From Bacteroidaceae bacterium (GTDB taxonomy: Bacteria > Bacteroidota > Bacteroidia > Bacteroidales > Bacteroidaceae), in NCBI GenBank assembly GCA_017651315.1, contig JAGCDE010000043.1:1-34191 (forward strand): a DNA stretch of 34,191 nucleotides. Reading direction: 5' to 3'. The notes under the pieces were generated by a model. The model saw only the letters and a list, made by a program, of their open reading frames with translations, made no database searches and was not told the DNA's origin. A program made the position numbers and the translations under genes. Positions 1 through 7,728 of the stretch are shown in pieces (within the stretch, counting starts at the first letter, position 1; each line of letters begins with the position of its first letter).

Positions 1-288
1 GAAGACCTTGACGCTTTGGTAAACGAGATGGCCCAAAACATCGTGGCAGCTCAAACAAAGAATGCACAGAATGACTTGGAGACATGGATGAATGTCCCGG
101 AAGGTGAACGTTTCATCACTCGTGAAGAGGCGGCTCACATACTGCATGTGAATTTCACCACCCTTTGGCGATGGGACAAGCAGGGGCATCTCCATTCCAG
201 AAAGATTGGTGGCCGTCGGGTGATGTACAAATACAGCGATGTCCTGGCTTTGCTAAATGGTGTAATAAACAAGTCCAAAGATGAGTGA
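1..288 (+). CDS. Excisionase/MerR-like helix-turn-helix protein (5' partial)
   Basis: The reading frame is open to the left edge, so the true start lies outside the window. The visible C-terminal part holds a compact winged helix-turn-helix of the excisionase/MerR kind: TREEAAHILHVNFTTLWRW, then a basic wing GHLHSRKIGGRRVMYKYSDV. Small proteins like this sit next to the integrase in Bacteroides mobilizable elements and bind DNA to control excision or replication genes. The stop overlaps the start of the next gene by 8 bp, which suggests coupled translation. Family assignment is firm for the fold. The role in excision is inferred from the DUF3987 neighbour. Confidence 0.8.
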   Translation, partial: EDLDALVNEMAQNIVAAQTKNAQNDLETWMNVPEGERFITREEAAHILHVNFTTLWRWDKQGHLHSRKIGGRRVMYKYSDVLALLNGVINKSKDE

Positions 289-1572
289 ACAAGTCATGCC
301 ATTTGCGGGAGGGCAGCCCGACTTCCTTTCCCTCGTTAATGCCGAGGTGGAGAAGGTGGAACCAACTATTAAGGCTCCGCTTACTCCTCCAGACGAACAA
401 CCGTCATCCCTTGTGTCTTCAGAGTCATTGCCCACTCCTACCGAAAGGCCAAAAGAGGTACAGCACCTAAAAGCTTCGAATTTCACAGAGCCAACCTTAC
501 CAATTGACTGGCTGTCACAATCAGTTCAAGACTATATTCGTACTGTTGCAGAATCGTACGGATGCCCACAGGACTTTGTCGTTGCCATCTGTCTGACAAC
601 TGCCGGTATTGCGGCAGGAAAGAAAGTGCTGCTTGCCACTAACCCATACACCAATTATCCTTGTGACTTCATCTGTATGGTTGGTAAGCCGAGTCGTAAC
701 AAAACAGGGCCGTTGAAGGAAGTCACCAGTCCCCTACGGGAACATGACAAAGCTAACTTTGCCAAGTATTCCGAGGCGAAGACTGTTTATGACCAAAGCA
801 AACGGGAGGATAGGAACTTTAGCGGTGAACAACCGATATTCCACCAACGAGTGGCTGGCGATAGTTCCCCAGAGTCTCGTAACGCATTGCTGGCGCAAGG
901 AGACATGATAATCATTGTTGCCGATGAGCTGAAGTCCTTCATTGATTCTTTCGGGCGATATTCCAAAGGTGGTAACGGTTCAGGAACTGAAGTGTCTCAA
1001 CTGCTGTCAACTTGGTCTAATGTAAGTTTTACCATCAACCGAAAGTCTGAAGATACCAAGCTTGTCGATGACCCTTCCATGAGTATCATTGGTGGTATTC
1101 AACCAGGACCACTCGGAAAGACTTTTGGCACTGATGCCTTGATGGATTCGGGCTTCACCCAGCGTTTCCTTTTCGTCTATCCTGACAAAGCAGAGTTTAT
1201 CAAAAGACAGGATCGCAGACGGATGACACAGGAAATGCGTGACAACTGAAGTGACTTCATAGGAAGGCTGTTCTGTATGGAATCTTTACCGCTCTTGCTG
1301 TCCCATGAGGCTGAAAGACTCTACGCTGACTATGCCGATGCCAACGACATGAAGGCTGATGCGGAAGAGGATGACTACATCGGTGGTGTGAAGCAGAAGA
1401 TGAACATTCATGTGCTGCGTCTGGCTATCATGGCACATCTGCTGTCTGAGCATTGGAACGAACCTGTTGTCACAGGTGAATGCATGGAATATGCCATTCG
1501 CATTGCCGACTACTTTACCCAGATTCATGTTGAACGCATCTTGTACTTGATGGCACGGAGGAACAGACGCCC
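281..1572 (+). pseudogene. DUF3987 (primase-type) gene, nonsense-broken and 3'-truncated
   Basis: Codons from 281 to 1249 encode 322 residues of a DUF3987 protein (PIDWLSQSVQDYIRTVAESYG, then GIAAGKK, VGKPSRNKTGP, and VADELKSFID). The frame then meets TGA at 1247-1249 and continues in the same frame with clear family sequence (MESLPLLLSHEAERLYADYA, later HVERILYLMA). Only one stop separates the halves, and the site reads DN-stop-SDF, consistent with a TGG-to-TGA change. Family similarity ends near 1560, and from 1573 the DNA is the 3' end of ridA, so the tail is also missing. DUF3987 genes of this kind follow an HTH gene in Bacteroides mobilizable elements, where they are thought to act in element replication. 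The gene is not expected to be functional. Confidence 0.85.
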
Positions 1573-1947
1573 CTACCTGCCGGCAACAGCGTCTATCTCC
1601 ACCAGGGCGCCCTTGGGAAGCGCAACGACCTGATAGCAGACGCGGGCCGGCTTATCCTGCGGGAAATACCCGGAATAGACCGCGTTCATGGCCGCAAAAT
1701 CCGAAATGTCCGCCAACAATACCGTAGTCTTGACTATGTCGTTGAACGTAAGTCCGGCCTCATTCAGGATAGCTCCTATATTGTCCAAGGCCTGACGTGT
1801 CTGATTCTCCACACCCGCAGGCATGGTGCCGTCCGCAGGATTGACAGGCAGTTGTCCTGACACATATACGGTTCCGTTCAGCTCCACGCCCTGAGAGTAA
1901 GGACCTATGGCAGCCGGAGCCTTATCTGTAACAATCGTCTTTCTCAT
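1573..1947 (-). CDS. ridA: RidA family enamine/imine deaminase
   Basis: This is a full-length 124-residue RidA (YjgF/YER057c/UK114) protein, the usual family size. RidA hydrolyses reactive 2-aminoacrylate and related enamines or imines made by PLP enzymes, protecting PLP-dependent proteins in the cytoplasm. The family signature is intact: AIGPYSQG (Tyr17), YVSGQLPVNP, TVLLADISDFAAMN, and the C-terminal block with Arg102 and Glu117 (RVCYQVVALPKGALVEIDAVA). It lies 23 bp downstream of the nitroreductase gene on the same strand and is probably cotranscribed with it. Its stop codon abuts the truncated DUF3987 remnant, so its native downstream region has been replaced by element DNA. Confidence 0.95.
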   Translation of the reverse strand: MRKTIVTDKAPAAIGPYSQGVELNGTVYVSGQLPVNPADGTMPAGVENQTRQALDNIGAILNEAGLTFNDIVKTTVLLADISDFAAMNAVYSGYFPQDKPARVCYQVVALPKGALVEIDAVAGR

Positions 1948-1970
1948 AATATTTTAATTAAATGGAACTA

Positions 1971-2588
1971 TCAGAAGAACTTAACCACCTCACTGACAGA
2001 CTTGCGGTCCGGGCGGTTGGGGTCCGATGCACGGTAACCCAGGCTGATGACCGCCATGATGCACTCGTCATCCGGAATGGCAAACAGCTTGCGTAAAGCA
2101 TCGGAATCACGCATACCCATGATCAGCGTGTCAAAACCGCGCTCACGGGCTTTCAGGATAAAGTAGGCATTGCTCAAGCCGTTGTCGTATGCGCCCCAGC
2201 CGTCGCCGATTTCATTGGCGGGATTGCTGCGGAAAAAACCCGAACGACCCTTGATATATGTTGAAACTATCATGACAGGAGCACCTGCGGTATTACGTTT
2301 GTTACCGTCTCCCACCAGTTCCTTTACGGCAGCCACCTTCTCCGGAGTCATGGCCACATAATATTTGGAAGGCTGCTGATTGGCCCAAGAGGGAGCTTCC
2401 TGAGCACATTTGATAAGTTCCATGACCTCCTCCCGCGAAATTGACTTGGATGCATCATAGTCGCGAATGCTGCGGCGTGAAGCCACAATATCGTCAAAAC
2501 CCTGAACTGAAGCGGACTGTTTGTCACCGCATCCGCATATCAGACACACTGCCACTGCTAAATGGCTGAATAAAAGAAATCTTTTCAT
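1971..2588 (-). CDS. Nitroreductase family lipoprotein
   Basis: The protein is an FMN-dependent nitroreductase-fold oxidoreductase of about 205 residues. The core shows SRRSIRDYD (FMN-binding Arg/Ser), PSWANQQPSKYYVA, GAPVMIVS, a GWGAYDNGLSNAYF helix and GFDTLIMGMRD, in the family order. The start chosen is ATG at 2588, which gives MKRFLLFSHLAVAVCLICGC, a lipoprotein signal with Cys20 as the likely lipidation site. An export signal is unusual for a nitroreductase but is seen in Bacteroidales. An upstream extension of the frame would run through the promoter at 2631-2662, so it is rejected. The physiological acceptor is not known; quinone, nitro or flavin reduction is typical of the family. 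Confidence 0.9.
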   Translation of the reverse strand: MKRFLLFSHLAVAVCLICGCGDKQSASVQGFDDIVASRRSIRDYDASKSISREEVMELIKCAQEAPSWANQQPSKYYVAMTPEKVAAVKELVGDGNKRNTAGAPVMIVSTYIKGRSGFFRSNPANEIGDGWGAYDNGLSNAYFILKARERGFDTLIMGMRDSDALRKLFAIPDDECIMAVISLGYRASDPNRPDRKSVSEVVKFF

Positions 2589-2604
2589 ACACATCATATT
2601 GTCT

Positions 2605-2636
2605 GTTGTTTCTGCAAATAGTTGTTTCTGCAAATA
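2605..2636. repeat. Perfect 16-bp tandem duplication in the promoter
   Basis: GTTGTTTCTGCAAATA occurs twice without spacing (2605-2620 and 2621-2636). Each unit carries the TATTTGC part of a -7 box, but only the upstream copy is followed by the bases that complete TATATTTG. It looks like a recent slippage duplication that alters the leader of the nitroreductase transcript. Confidence 0.9.
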
Positions 2637-2662
2637 TAAAACGAGCTGTTCAAACCGCCAAA
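2631..2662 (-). promoter_or_regulatory. Bacteroidetes-type promoter of the nitroreductase-ridA pair
   Basis: On the minus strand TTTG (2659-2662) is followed after exactly 20 nt by TATATTTG (2631-2638), matching the TTTG/TAnnTTTG consensus. It ends right at the stop of the upstream DUF5131 gene, so nitroreductase-ridA can be transcribed independently. The downstream box lies at the edge of a 16-bp tandem duplication. Confidence 0.75.
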
Positions 2663-3493
2663 TCAAACATAGTCAGATTCAAACAGATCTTCCTGGCGAT
2701 AGTCTGATTCCTTCCACTCAAATTTGACCTTTTCAGGCACATAGAACTTGTCTATCTTATAGTCTATGTTCGCCTTATGAGCCTGGCTCAACTGGAACGG
2801 ACGTCTTACATAATACTCTCTGCCGTCCTTTATGAACCTGGCTCCAGTCTGATGGAAACGGAACGGGACATCCTTCTCCACACATTGGCGGCGCAAGTCA
2901 AGAATCCAGTCATAGCAACACGGGCGGGCATCAACGCCCGATTCACCGCCCACCGACACCTCATCAATACTATTATCCAGATACTGTGACAGTTCTATGG
3001 CTGATATCAAAGATGAAGCTATGATTGACTTATGCTTTATGGGCAACTCCCTGAAGATAGGCAAGCGATAATCGGCCATCTGCTGGTTCTCTACAGTACA
3101 GCCCACAAACACGTTGTCATAGCCGTCACCCCAGTCATCGGGTATGCACTCCATGAACCGGTCTATACGCTTGGTAAAGAAATAGAACCATAAGTCATTG
3201 CGCACGCGCATCATTCTCCAGCAATCACTGCGCCATTCATCGGCATCCTTCAGGAGGAAGTCCGATGTAAAGCAAGTGAACACCATCTTGCCCGGTTCAA
3301 TCTTCCAGCTGCGGTCACGCTTGCGTTTAACCGGCAGATCGAAAGCCGCGGTCTTGCGGGCCAGATTGCTGCCAATCTCACTGCCGTACATGGCATCCTG
3401 CCTATAGACATAGCAGTACCTGCACCCGGGACTTATCTTGGTGCACCCGTGCCAGGGATTCCAATCCGCATATATGCTCCAACGCTCCGCCAT
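2663..3493 (-). CDS. DUF5131 (phage Gp37/Gp68-like) three-cysteine protein
   Basis: This 276-residue protein matches DUF5131, a family also found in phages as Gp37/Gp68. The N-terminus WNPWHGCTKISPGCRYCYVY carries Cys17, Cys24 and Cys27 (C-x6-C-x2-C), a spacing that recalls radical-SAM iron-sulfur binding although the family reaction is not established. Further family blocks are FTCFTSDFLL, FYFFTKRIDRF, FVGCTVENQQMADYRLP, VSVGGESGVDARPC and PFRFHQTGARF. It is the first gene of the minus-strand set leading to nitroreductase and ridA. A TATTTTTG box at 3499-3506 is too close to the ATG to be a convincing promoter. Function unknown. Confidence 0.88.
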   Translation of the reverse strand: MAERWSIYADWNPWHGCTKISPGCRYCYVYRQDAMYGSEIGSNLARKTAAFDLPVKRKRDRSWKIEPGKMVFTCFTSDFLLKDADEWRSDCWRMMRVRNDLWFYFFTKRIDRFMECIPDDWGDGYDNVFVGCTVENQQMADYRLPIFRELPIKHKSIIASSLISAIELSQYLDNSIDEVSVGGESGVDARPCCYDWILDLRRQCVEKDVPFRFHQTGARFIKDGREYYVRRPFQLSQAHKANIDYKIDKFYVPEKVKFEWKESDYRQEDLFESDYV

Positions 3494-3559
3494 ATCCGCA
3501 AAAATAATAAAAAACTAAAGCAGTTTACCCACAGAAACAAATGATACACAGAGATTTTA

Positions 3560-3590
3560 TTTGCAACTTGAAAACTAATGACTATTATTG
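3560..3590 (+). promoter_or_regulatory. Bacteroidetes-type promoter for the secreted protein operon
   Basis: TTTG (3560-3563), 19 nt, then TATTATTG (3583-3590, one mismatch to TAnnTTTG). The predicted start of transcription is about 15 nt before the ATG at 3612, which also argues against the longer TTG-start reading from 3588. Confidence 0.55.
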
Positions 3591-3611
3591 CAGAATAAAA
3601 CAGTGACCGTT

Positions 3612-4976
3612 ATGGAAAAATATAAATTACTGGCTGCAGCATTGCTGGCAGCATCATCAACACTTACTGCACAGACAGTTCAGATGGAGGCCCGGATGGG
3701 CAGTGAATCCACCATCAGTCCGCTTCCCAAGGAACTGACCAAAGACGGGAAGGCATATATGGCAGTTGTCAATTTTGACCACAACGGCAAGGAATCGGAG
3801 ATAGACATCTATGACAGTCCCGGACCACAGGGCATGAAACTGTCCATTCCCATTCCGCTGCAGGAGTCATCGGACACCTATTACGAGAAGGCCGAAGGAT
3901 TTACCGAAACAGTGAAGATTGACAACAAATTCTTTGACTGGTTTGAATCGGACACCACCTACACCCCGTCCATGATTCCCGAGATGGAGGCGTTCATAAG
4001 AAAAAACTTTTTTAGATACAATAATGATGATTTCAAACTCATTGAATTTACAGATGCCGACGGCATCAAGGCTTTTGTCGGGAATAACCTCAGAGAAGAC
4101 CAATTTTATGAATATAACCGTTACGGACGGAAATATCCATACGAATACTGGGGTATAACCAAAGACAGCTGTATATGCATGTACCACTACTTTGGATACC
4201 ATACAGAATTTGATTTCACCAATGCTGTCTGGACGAAAGATTTGGATTACTCTCTCGCCAACGGTTATGAACAATATGCCCTTTACCTGAGAGGGTTCCT
4301 GTATCAGGACATCGACAACTCATTCTATCCCACATCGACCGTCTATGCCTGCCAGAACATATTCAATGATGACGACAGTTGGGAATACCTTACCATTGAC
4401 GTTGAACCGACAGCCCGAAGAGGCGATGCCTGGATGGACAATGAAGGAACTGTAAGAAGAAGCGTCAACCAGTCCACCACCGTCAAGGGCATAAAGATAA
4501 TGAATGACAAGGGCATACAGTCAGCATACATTGACATTCCTGATGAGGAAGAGGAAAAAACCGCACAAATATGGGTCAACTCGGTCTGCGTACTGAACGG
4601 ATTGGTCTATATCCTCACTTCCGAGGATGTCAGGAAGGGTTCAGGAAATGACTATCACTGGAATACATACGAAGGCATCTATGTCATCGATCCGACCACT
4701 GCCGAAGTCAAGTCCATATCGCGTGCACCATCACGCATGAGTATCAACCCGACAGTGGTTGAGCAAGGCGGCAGGCTGAACATTCAGGTTTCCGAGCCTA
4801 TGCAGAATGACAATGTGACAGTCTCAAGCATGTCCGGGCAAGTGCTGGAATCCTCCGCCATCAAGGAAGGCAATGCGGTATCAATCGGGACCGGAGCCAT
4901 GCCCAAGGGCATCTATAACGTGACTTTGCGCGGAAATGGAGGAACACCGGAAAACCAGAGGGTGATAATAAAATGA
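3612..4976 (+). CDS. Secreted protein with type IX secretion-like C-terminal domain
   Basis: The product is about 454 residues starting at ATG 3612 (MEKYKLLAAALLAASSTLTAQ, a Sec signal peptide). The long middle part is acidic and aromatic with no domain I recognise. It includes an EEEEEKT-like acidic patch and YVID/ILTSEDV strands that could be beta-propeller-like. The last ~75 residues look like a Por/T9SS sorting domain: INPTVVEQGGRLNIQVSE, VSSMSGQVLESS, MPKGIYNVTLRG and the terminal RVIIK. That suggests export across the outer membrane and surface attachment, if the organism has T9SS. The stop overlaps the next gene start as ATGA, so it is translationally coupled to msrC, which is a surprising pairing of a surface protein and a cytosolic repair enzyme. 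Confidence 0.75.
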   Translation: MEKYKLLAAALLAASSTLTAQTVQMEARMGSESTISPLPKELTKDGKAYMAVVNFDHNGKESEIDIYDSPGPQGMKLSIPIPLQESSDTYYEKAEGFTETVKIDNKFFDWFESDTTYTPSMIPEMEAFIRKNFFRYNNDDFKLIEFTDADGIKAFVGNNLREDQFYEYNRYGRKYPYEYWGITKDSCICMYHYFGYHTEFDFTNAVWTKDLDYSLANGYEQYALYLRGFLYQDIDNSFYPTSTVYACQNIFNDDDSWEYLTIDVEPTARRGDAWMDNEGTVRRSVNQSTTVKGIKIMNDKGIQSAYIDIPDEEEEKTAQIWVNSVCVLNGLVYILTSEDVRKGSGNDYHWNTYEGIYVIDPTTAEVKSISRAPSRMSINPTVVEQGGRLNIQVSEPMQNDNVTVSSMSGQVLESSAIKEGNAVSIGTGAMPKGIYNVTLRGNGGTPENQRVIIK

Positions 4977-5437
4977 CAGAAGCAGAGAAACAACTGAAAT
5001 ACAATCAGCTGCTCAAGGAGGCGGCAGCACTGTTGGACGGCGAGAATGACACGATTGCCAATATGGCTAACCTCGCCGCTCTCATACACGAATCCATGGG
5101 GTTCTGGTGGACAGGATTCTACATAGTCCGCACAGACGCCAACGACACTGAACAACTGGTACTTGGACCATTCCAGGGTCCGATAGCCTGTACACGCATC
5201 GCATTCGGGCGTGGGGTCTGCGGCACATCATGGCAGCGCCGTGAGACAGTCATCGTCCCCGACGTGGAGCAGTTCCCCGGCCACATAGCCTGCAGCAGCC
5301 AGTCACGCAGCGAGATTGTGGTTCCCGTGTTCAAAGACGACGCAGTAACAGCAGTACTTGATATAGACAGCCAATATCTTAACACTTTCGACAAGACCGA
5401 TGCCCGCTATCTGGAGCGGATAGTACGGCTTCTTTAA
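4973..5437 (+). CDS. msrC: Free methionine-(R)-sulfoxide reductase (GAF domain)
   Basis: The 154-residue GAF-domain protein is a clear fRMsr (YebR/MsrC type). It reduces free L-methionine-R-sulfoxide in the cytoplasm, using thioredoxin to recycle its cysteines. Hallmark blocks are MGFWWTGFY, LVLGPFQGPIACTRI, GRGVCGTSW, VPDVEQFPGHIACSSQSRSEIVVPV and VLDIDS. The three redox cysteines expected for the family are present at 73, 83 and 107. The gene overlaps the preceding one by 4 bp and is followed after 6 bp by the MGMT-UDG fusion, so the operon groups oxidative-damage and DNA-base repair. Confidence 0.95.
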   Translation: MTEAEKQLKYNQLLKEAAALLDGENDTIANMANLAALIHESMGFWWTGFYIVRTDANDTEQLVLGPFQGPIACTRIAFGRGVCGTSWQRRETVIVPDVEQFPGHIACSSQSRSEIVVPVFKDDAVTAVLDIDSQYLNTFDKTDARYLERIVRLL

Positions 5438-5443
5438 CCGGCA

Positions 5444-6361
5444 ATGACATTCAAGGAAGCTGTATATAAGGCGGTGGGACTGATACCCGAAGGACGTGTT
5501 GCCACTTACGGACAGGTTGCGCAGATGGCAGGATGGCCGGCCGGAGCCTCCCGTGCAGTGGGAAACGCCATACACACCAATACCGATCCCGTTAAGGTAC
5601 CCTGTCACCGTGTGGTATGCGCTGACGGGAGCATGGGTTCCAATTTCGGACGAGGCGGACCAGATGTACAACGCCAGATTCTGGAGTCCGAAGGTATTGT
5701 CTTTAAAGGTGACAAGGTGGACCTGGAACGCTGTGGCATGATGATAGAGGAACATCCTTTGCAACCCTTCCTGCCCAGGAATGCACGGATTCTGTTTCTG
5801 GGCAGTTTCCCTCCTCCCCAAACACGCTGGTCCATGCGTTTCTTCTACCCGAACTGGATAAACGATTTCTGGCGCATACAGGGGCTGATCCATTTTGATG
5901 ACCCACACCGCTTTGAGGTCCAGGGTGCAAAACGGTTTGACCGTTCACGGATAATGGAGTTCTGTAACAGCCAAGGCCTGGCATTCTATGACACAGCAAG
6001 CAAGGTGTGCCGTCTGAAGGGCAATGCCAGTGACGAGTTCCTGCTTATCCTGGAACCCGCCGATATCCCCTGCATAATGGAACAGATACCACTCTGCCGC
6101 ACTGTCGTGACCACAGGCGGCAAGTCATCGGAAGAGTTCCTGAACATCCTGCATTCACTTGAATCAGCAGGGCAAACCGACACCTCAGCTCCTGAAAGTG
6201 TACCCCAGCCCGGCGCAAAGGCAAACATCATCCTGTCTGACCGCCAGATAGACTGGTGGCGCATGCCTTCCACCTCACGCGCCTACCCCATGTCTCTACA
6301 AAGAAAAGCCGATGCCTACCGCCGGTTGTTTTCAGACAGACCAAACTGCTTAAGACTATAA
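5444..6361 (+). CDS. Fusion: O6-alkylguanine-DNA alkyltransferase domain + uracil-DNA glycosylase-like domain
   Basis: Residues 1-95 form the DNA-binding and active-site domain of MGMT/Ogt: GRVATYGQVAQMAG, SRAVGNA and PCHRVV with acceptor Cys54 intact (so not an alkyltransferase-like protein with Trp). Residues ~108-305 have the uracil-DNA glycosylase superfamily fold: ILFLGSFPPPQTRWSMRFFY at motif 1, LAFYDTASKVCRLKGNASD, TVVTTGGKSSEEF, and RMPSTSRAYP at the position of the HPSxR-type motif 2. The protein would transfer alkyl groups from O6-guanine and probably excise or bind a deaminated base. The junction is short and in frame with no stop. It is the last gene of a three-gene operon and ends just before a hairpin terminator. 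The UDG substrate cannot be told from sequence. Confidence 0.88.
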   Translation: MTFKEAVYKAVGLIPEGRVATYGQVAQMAGWPAGASRAVGNAIHTNTDPVKVPCHRVVCADGSMGSNFGRGGPDVQRQILESEGIVFKGDKVDLERCGMMIEEHPLQPFLPRNARILFLGSFPPPQTRWSMRFFYPNWINDFWRIQGLIHFDDPHRFEVQGAKRFDRSRIMEFCNSQGLAFYDTASKVCRLKGNASDEFLLILEPADIPCIMEQIPLCRTVVTTGGKSSEEFLNILHSLESAGQTDTSAPESVPQPGAKANIILSDRQIDWWRMPSTSRAYPMSLQRKADAYRRLFSDRPNCLRL

Positions 6362-6387
6362 AAGGCATGCGAAAAACCGCATGCCTT
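6362..6387. terminator. Bidirectional hairpin terminator between convergent genes
   Basis: AAGGCATGCG (6362-6371), loop AAAAAC, CGCATGCCTT (6378-6387): a perfect 10-bp stem. On the minus strand it is followed by TTTTATAG, so termination should be better for the serine operon than for the plus-strand operon. Confidence 0.8.
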
Positions 6388-6408
6388 CAACTATTCACGA
6401 TAATCAGT

Positions 6409-7656
6409 TCAATCAAGCGAATGTATCACCAGTCCCGAGCGGAGCTTGGGCTCGAACCAGGTGGTCTTGGGCGGCATGATGTTGCCTGTATCGGCTATAT
6501 CCATGAGCTGTTTCATGGAAACGGGATAGAGGGCAAGGGCCATCTTCATCTCACCGCTGTCAACACGGCGCTTGAGTTCGCCCAGACCGCGTATGCCGCC
6601 GACAAAGTCAATCCTCTTGTCGCGACGCAGGTCCTTGATGCCCAGCAGCTGGTCCAGAATCAGGTTCGAAGAGATTGTGACATCCAGAACACCGATGGGG
6701 TCGCTGTCATCGAATGTACCCTTCTTTGCGGTCAGCTTGTACCATTCGCCATCCAAATAGAGCGAGAATGTATGGAGTTCTGACGGCTTGAATATATCCC
6801 TACCCTTCTTCTCGACAGCAAAGTTCTGCTCCAAAGCCTTGAGGAACTGCTCCGATGTCATTCCGTTCAGGTCCCTGACAACGCGGTTATAGTCGATGAT
6901 GGTGAGCTGTGAAGCCGGGAAGCAGACAGCCATGAAGTAGTTGTACTCCTCATCACCGCGATGATTGGGATTGAGACGGGCCTTCTCGGCACCGACCAGG
7001 GCAGCGGCTGCTGAACGGTGGTGACCGTCGGAGATATAGAGTGAAGGAATACCGGCAAACCTCTCGGTTACGGTCTTGATATCCTCATCCTTGTCTATTA
7101 TCCAGAGCTGATGACGGAAACCGTCACCCTGAGCCACAAAATCGTACTCAGGAGCACCCTTGACGTACTTGGCTACAAGTTCGTCAAGAACCGCATCATC
7201 GGGATAGGCAAAGAACACCGGCTCAATGTTGGCGTTGTTTACGCGGACATGTTTCATGCGGTCCTCCTCCTTATCGGCACGGGTCAACTCATGTTTCTTG
7301 ATGTTGCCCTTGAGGTAGTCCTCCACGTATGCGCAAACCACCAGACCGTACTGGGTCTTGCCCTGCATAGTCTGTGCATAGATATAGTACTGCTCCTTGT
7401 CGTCACGCCTGAGCCAGCCCTTGTCCTGGAACTTACGGAAGTTCTCGGCAGCCTTGGCATATACGCGAGGATCGGTCTCCTCGGCTATGGGATCAAAATC
7501 AATCTCAGGCTTAATTATGTGGTAGAGGGACATCTCGTTGCCTGCTGCCTCGGCGCGTGCTTCCTCGGAGTTGAGCACATCGTACGGACGGCTCTGCACC
7601 TTCTCGACAAGCTCCTTGGGAGGACGGATTCCCTGGAATGGTTTTACGGTTGCCAT
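6409..7656 (-). CDS. DUF1015 family protein of the serine operon
   Basis: This 415-residue cytoplasmic protein is a full-length DUF1015 member. Visible blocks: IRPPKELVEKVQSRPYDVL (N-terminus), NEMSLYHIIKPEID, KHELTRADKEEDRMKHV at 121-137, FAYPDD, ISDGHHRSAAAALV at 208-221, FPASQLTIIDYNRVV, and the C-terminal YPVSMKQLMDIADTGNIMPPKT. It is the third gene after serC and serA. The biochemical function of DUF1015 is not established. The DGHHRS motif resembles the motif of ParB-fold proteins, a fold that also includes free-serine kinases (SerK/SbnI), which fits the serine operon. That link is my inference. Confidence 0.9.
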   Translation of the reverse strand: MATVKPFQGIRPPKELVEKVQSRPYDVLNSEEARAEAAGNEMSLYHIIKPEIDFDPIAEETDPRVYAKAAENFRKFQDKGWLRRDDKEQYYIYAQTMQGKTQYGLVVCAYVEDYLKGNIKKHELTRADKEEDRMKHVRVNNANIEPVFFAYPDDAVLDELVAKYVKGAPEYDFVAQGDGFRHQLWIIDKDEDIKTVTERFAGIPSLYISDGHHRSAAAALVGAEKARLNPNHRGDEEYNYFMAVCFPASQLTIIDYNRVVRDLNGMTSEQFLKALEQNFAVEKKGRDIFKPSELHTFSLYLDGEWYKLTAKKGTFDDSDPIGVLDVTISSNLILDQLLGIKDLRRDKRIDFVGGIRGLGELKRRVDSGEMKMALALYPVSMKQLMDIADTGNIMPPKTTWFEPKLRSGLVIHSLD

Positions 7657-7673
7657 ATCCTTAAACTTTTCGA

Positions 7674-7728
7674 CTTCGGCTGTTGGCTATAGCATTTTAG
7701 GCTGACAGCCAACAACCAACAGCCAAAG
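7674..7728 (-). repeat. Intercistronic inverted repeat between serA and DUF1015
   Basis: On the minus strand a 15-nt arm (rc of 7714-7728) pairs with rc of 7674-7688 using two G-U wobbles and no mismatch, with a 25-nt loop. It begins directly after the serA stop codon. There is no U-run after it, so it looks more like an mRNA-stability or attenuation hairpin than a terminator. Confidence 0.65.

Noticed and set aside
6256-6783. Plus-strand frame crossing the terminator into the DUF1015 gene
   Set aside because: It spans the hairpin terminator and is antisense to conserved DUF1015 codons.
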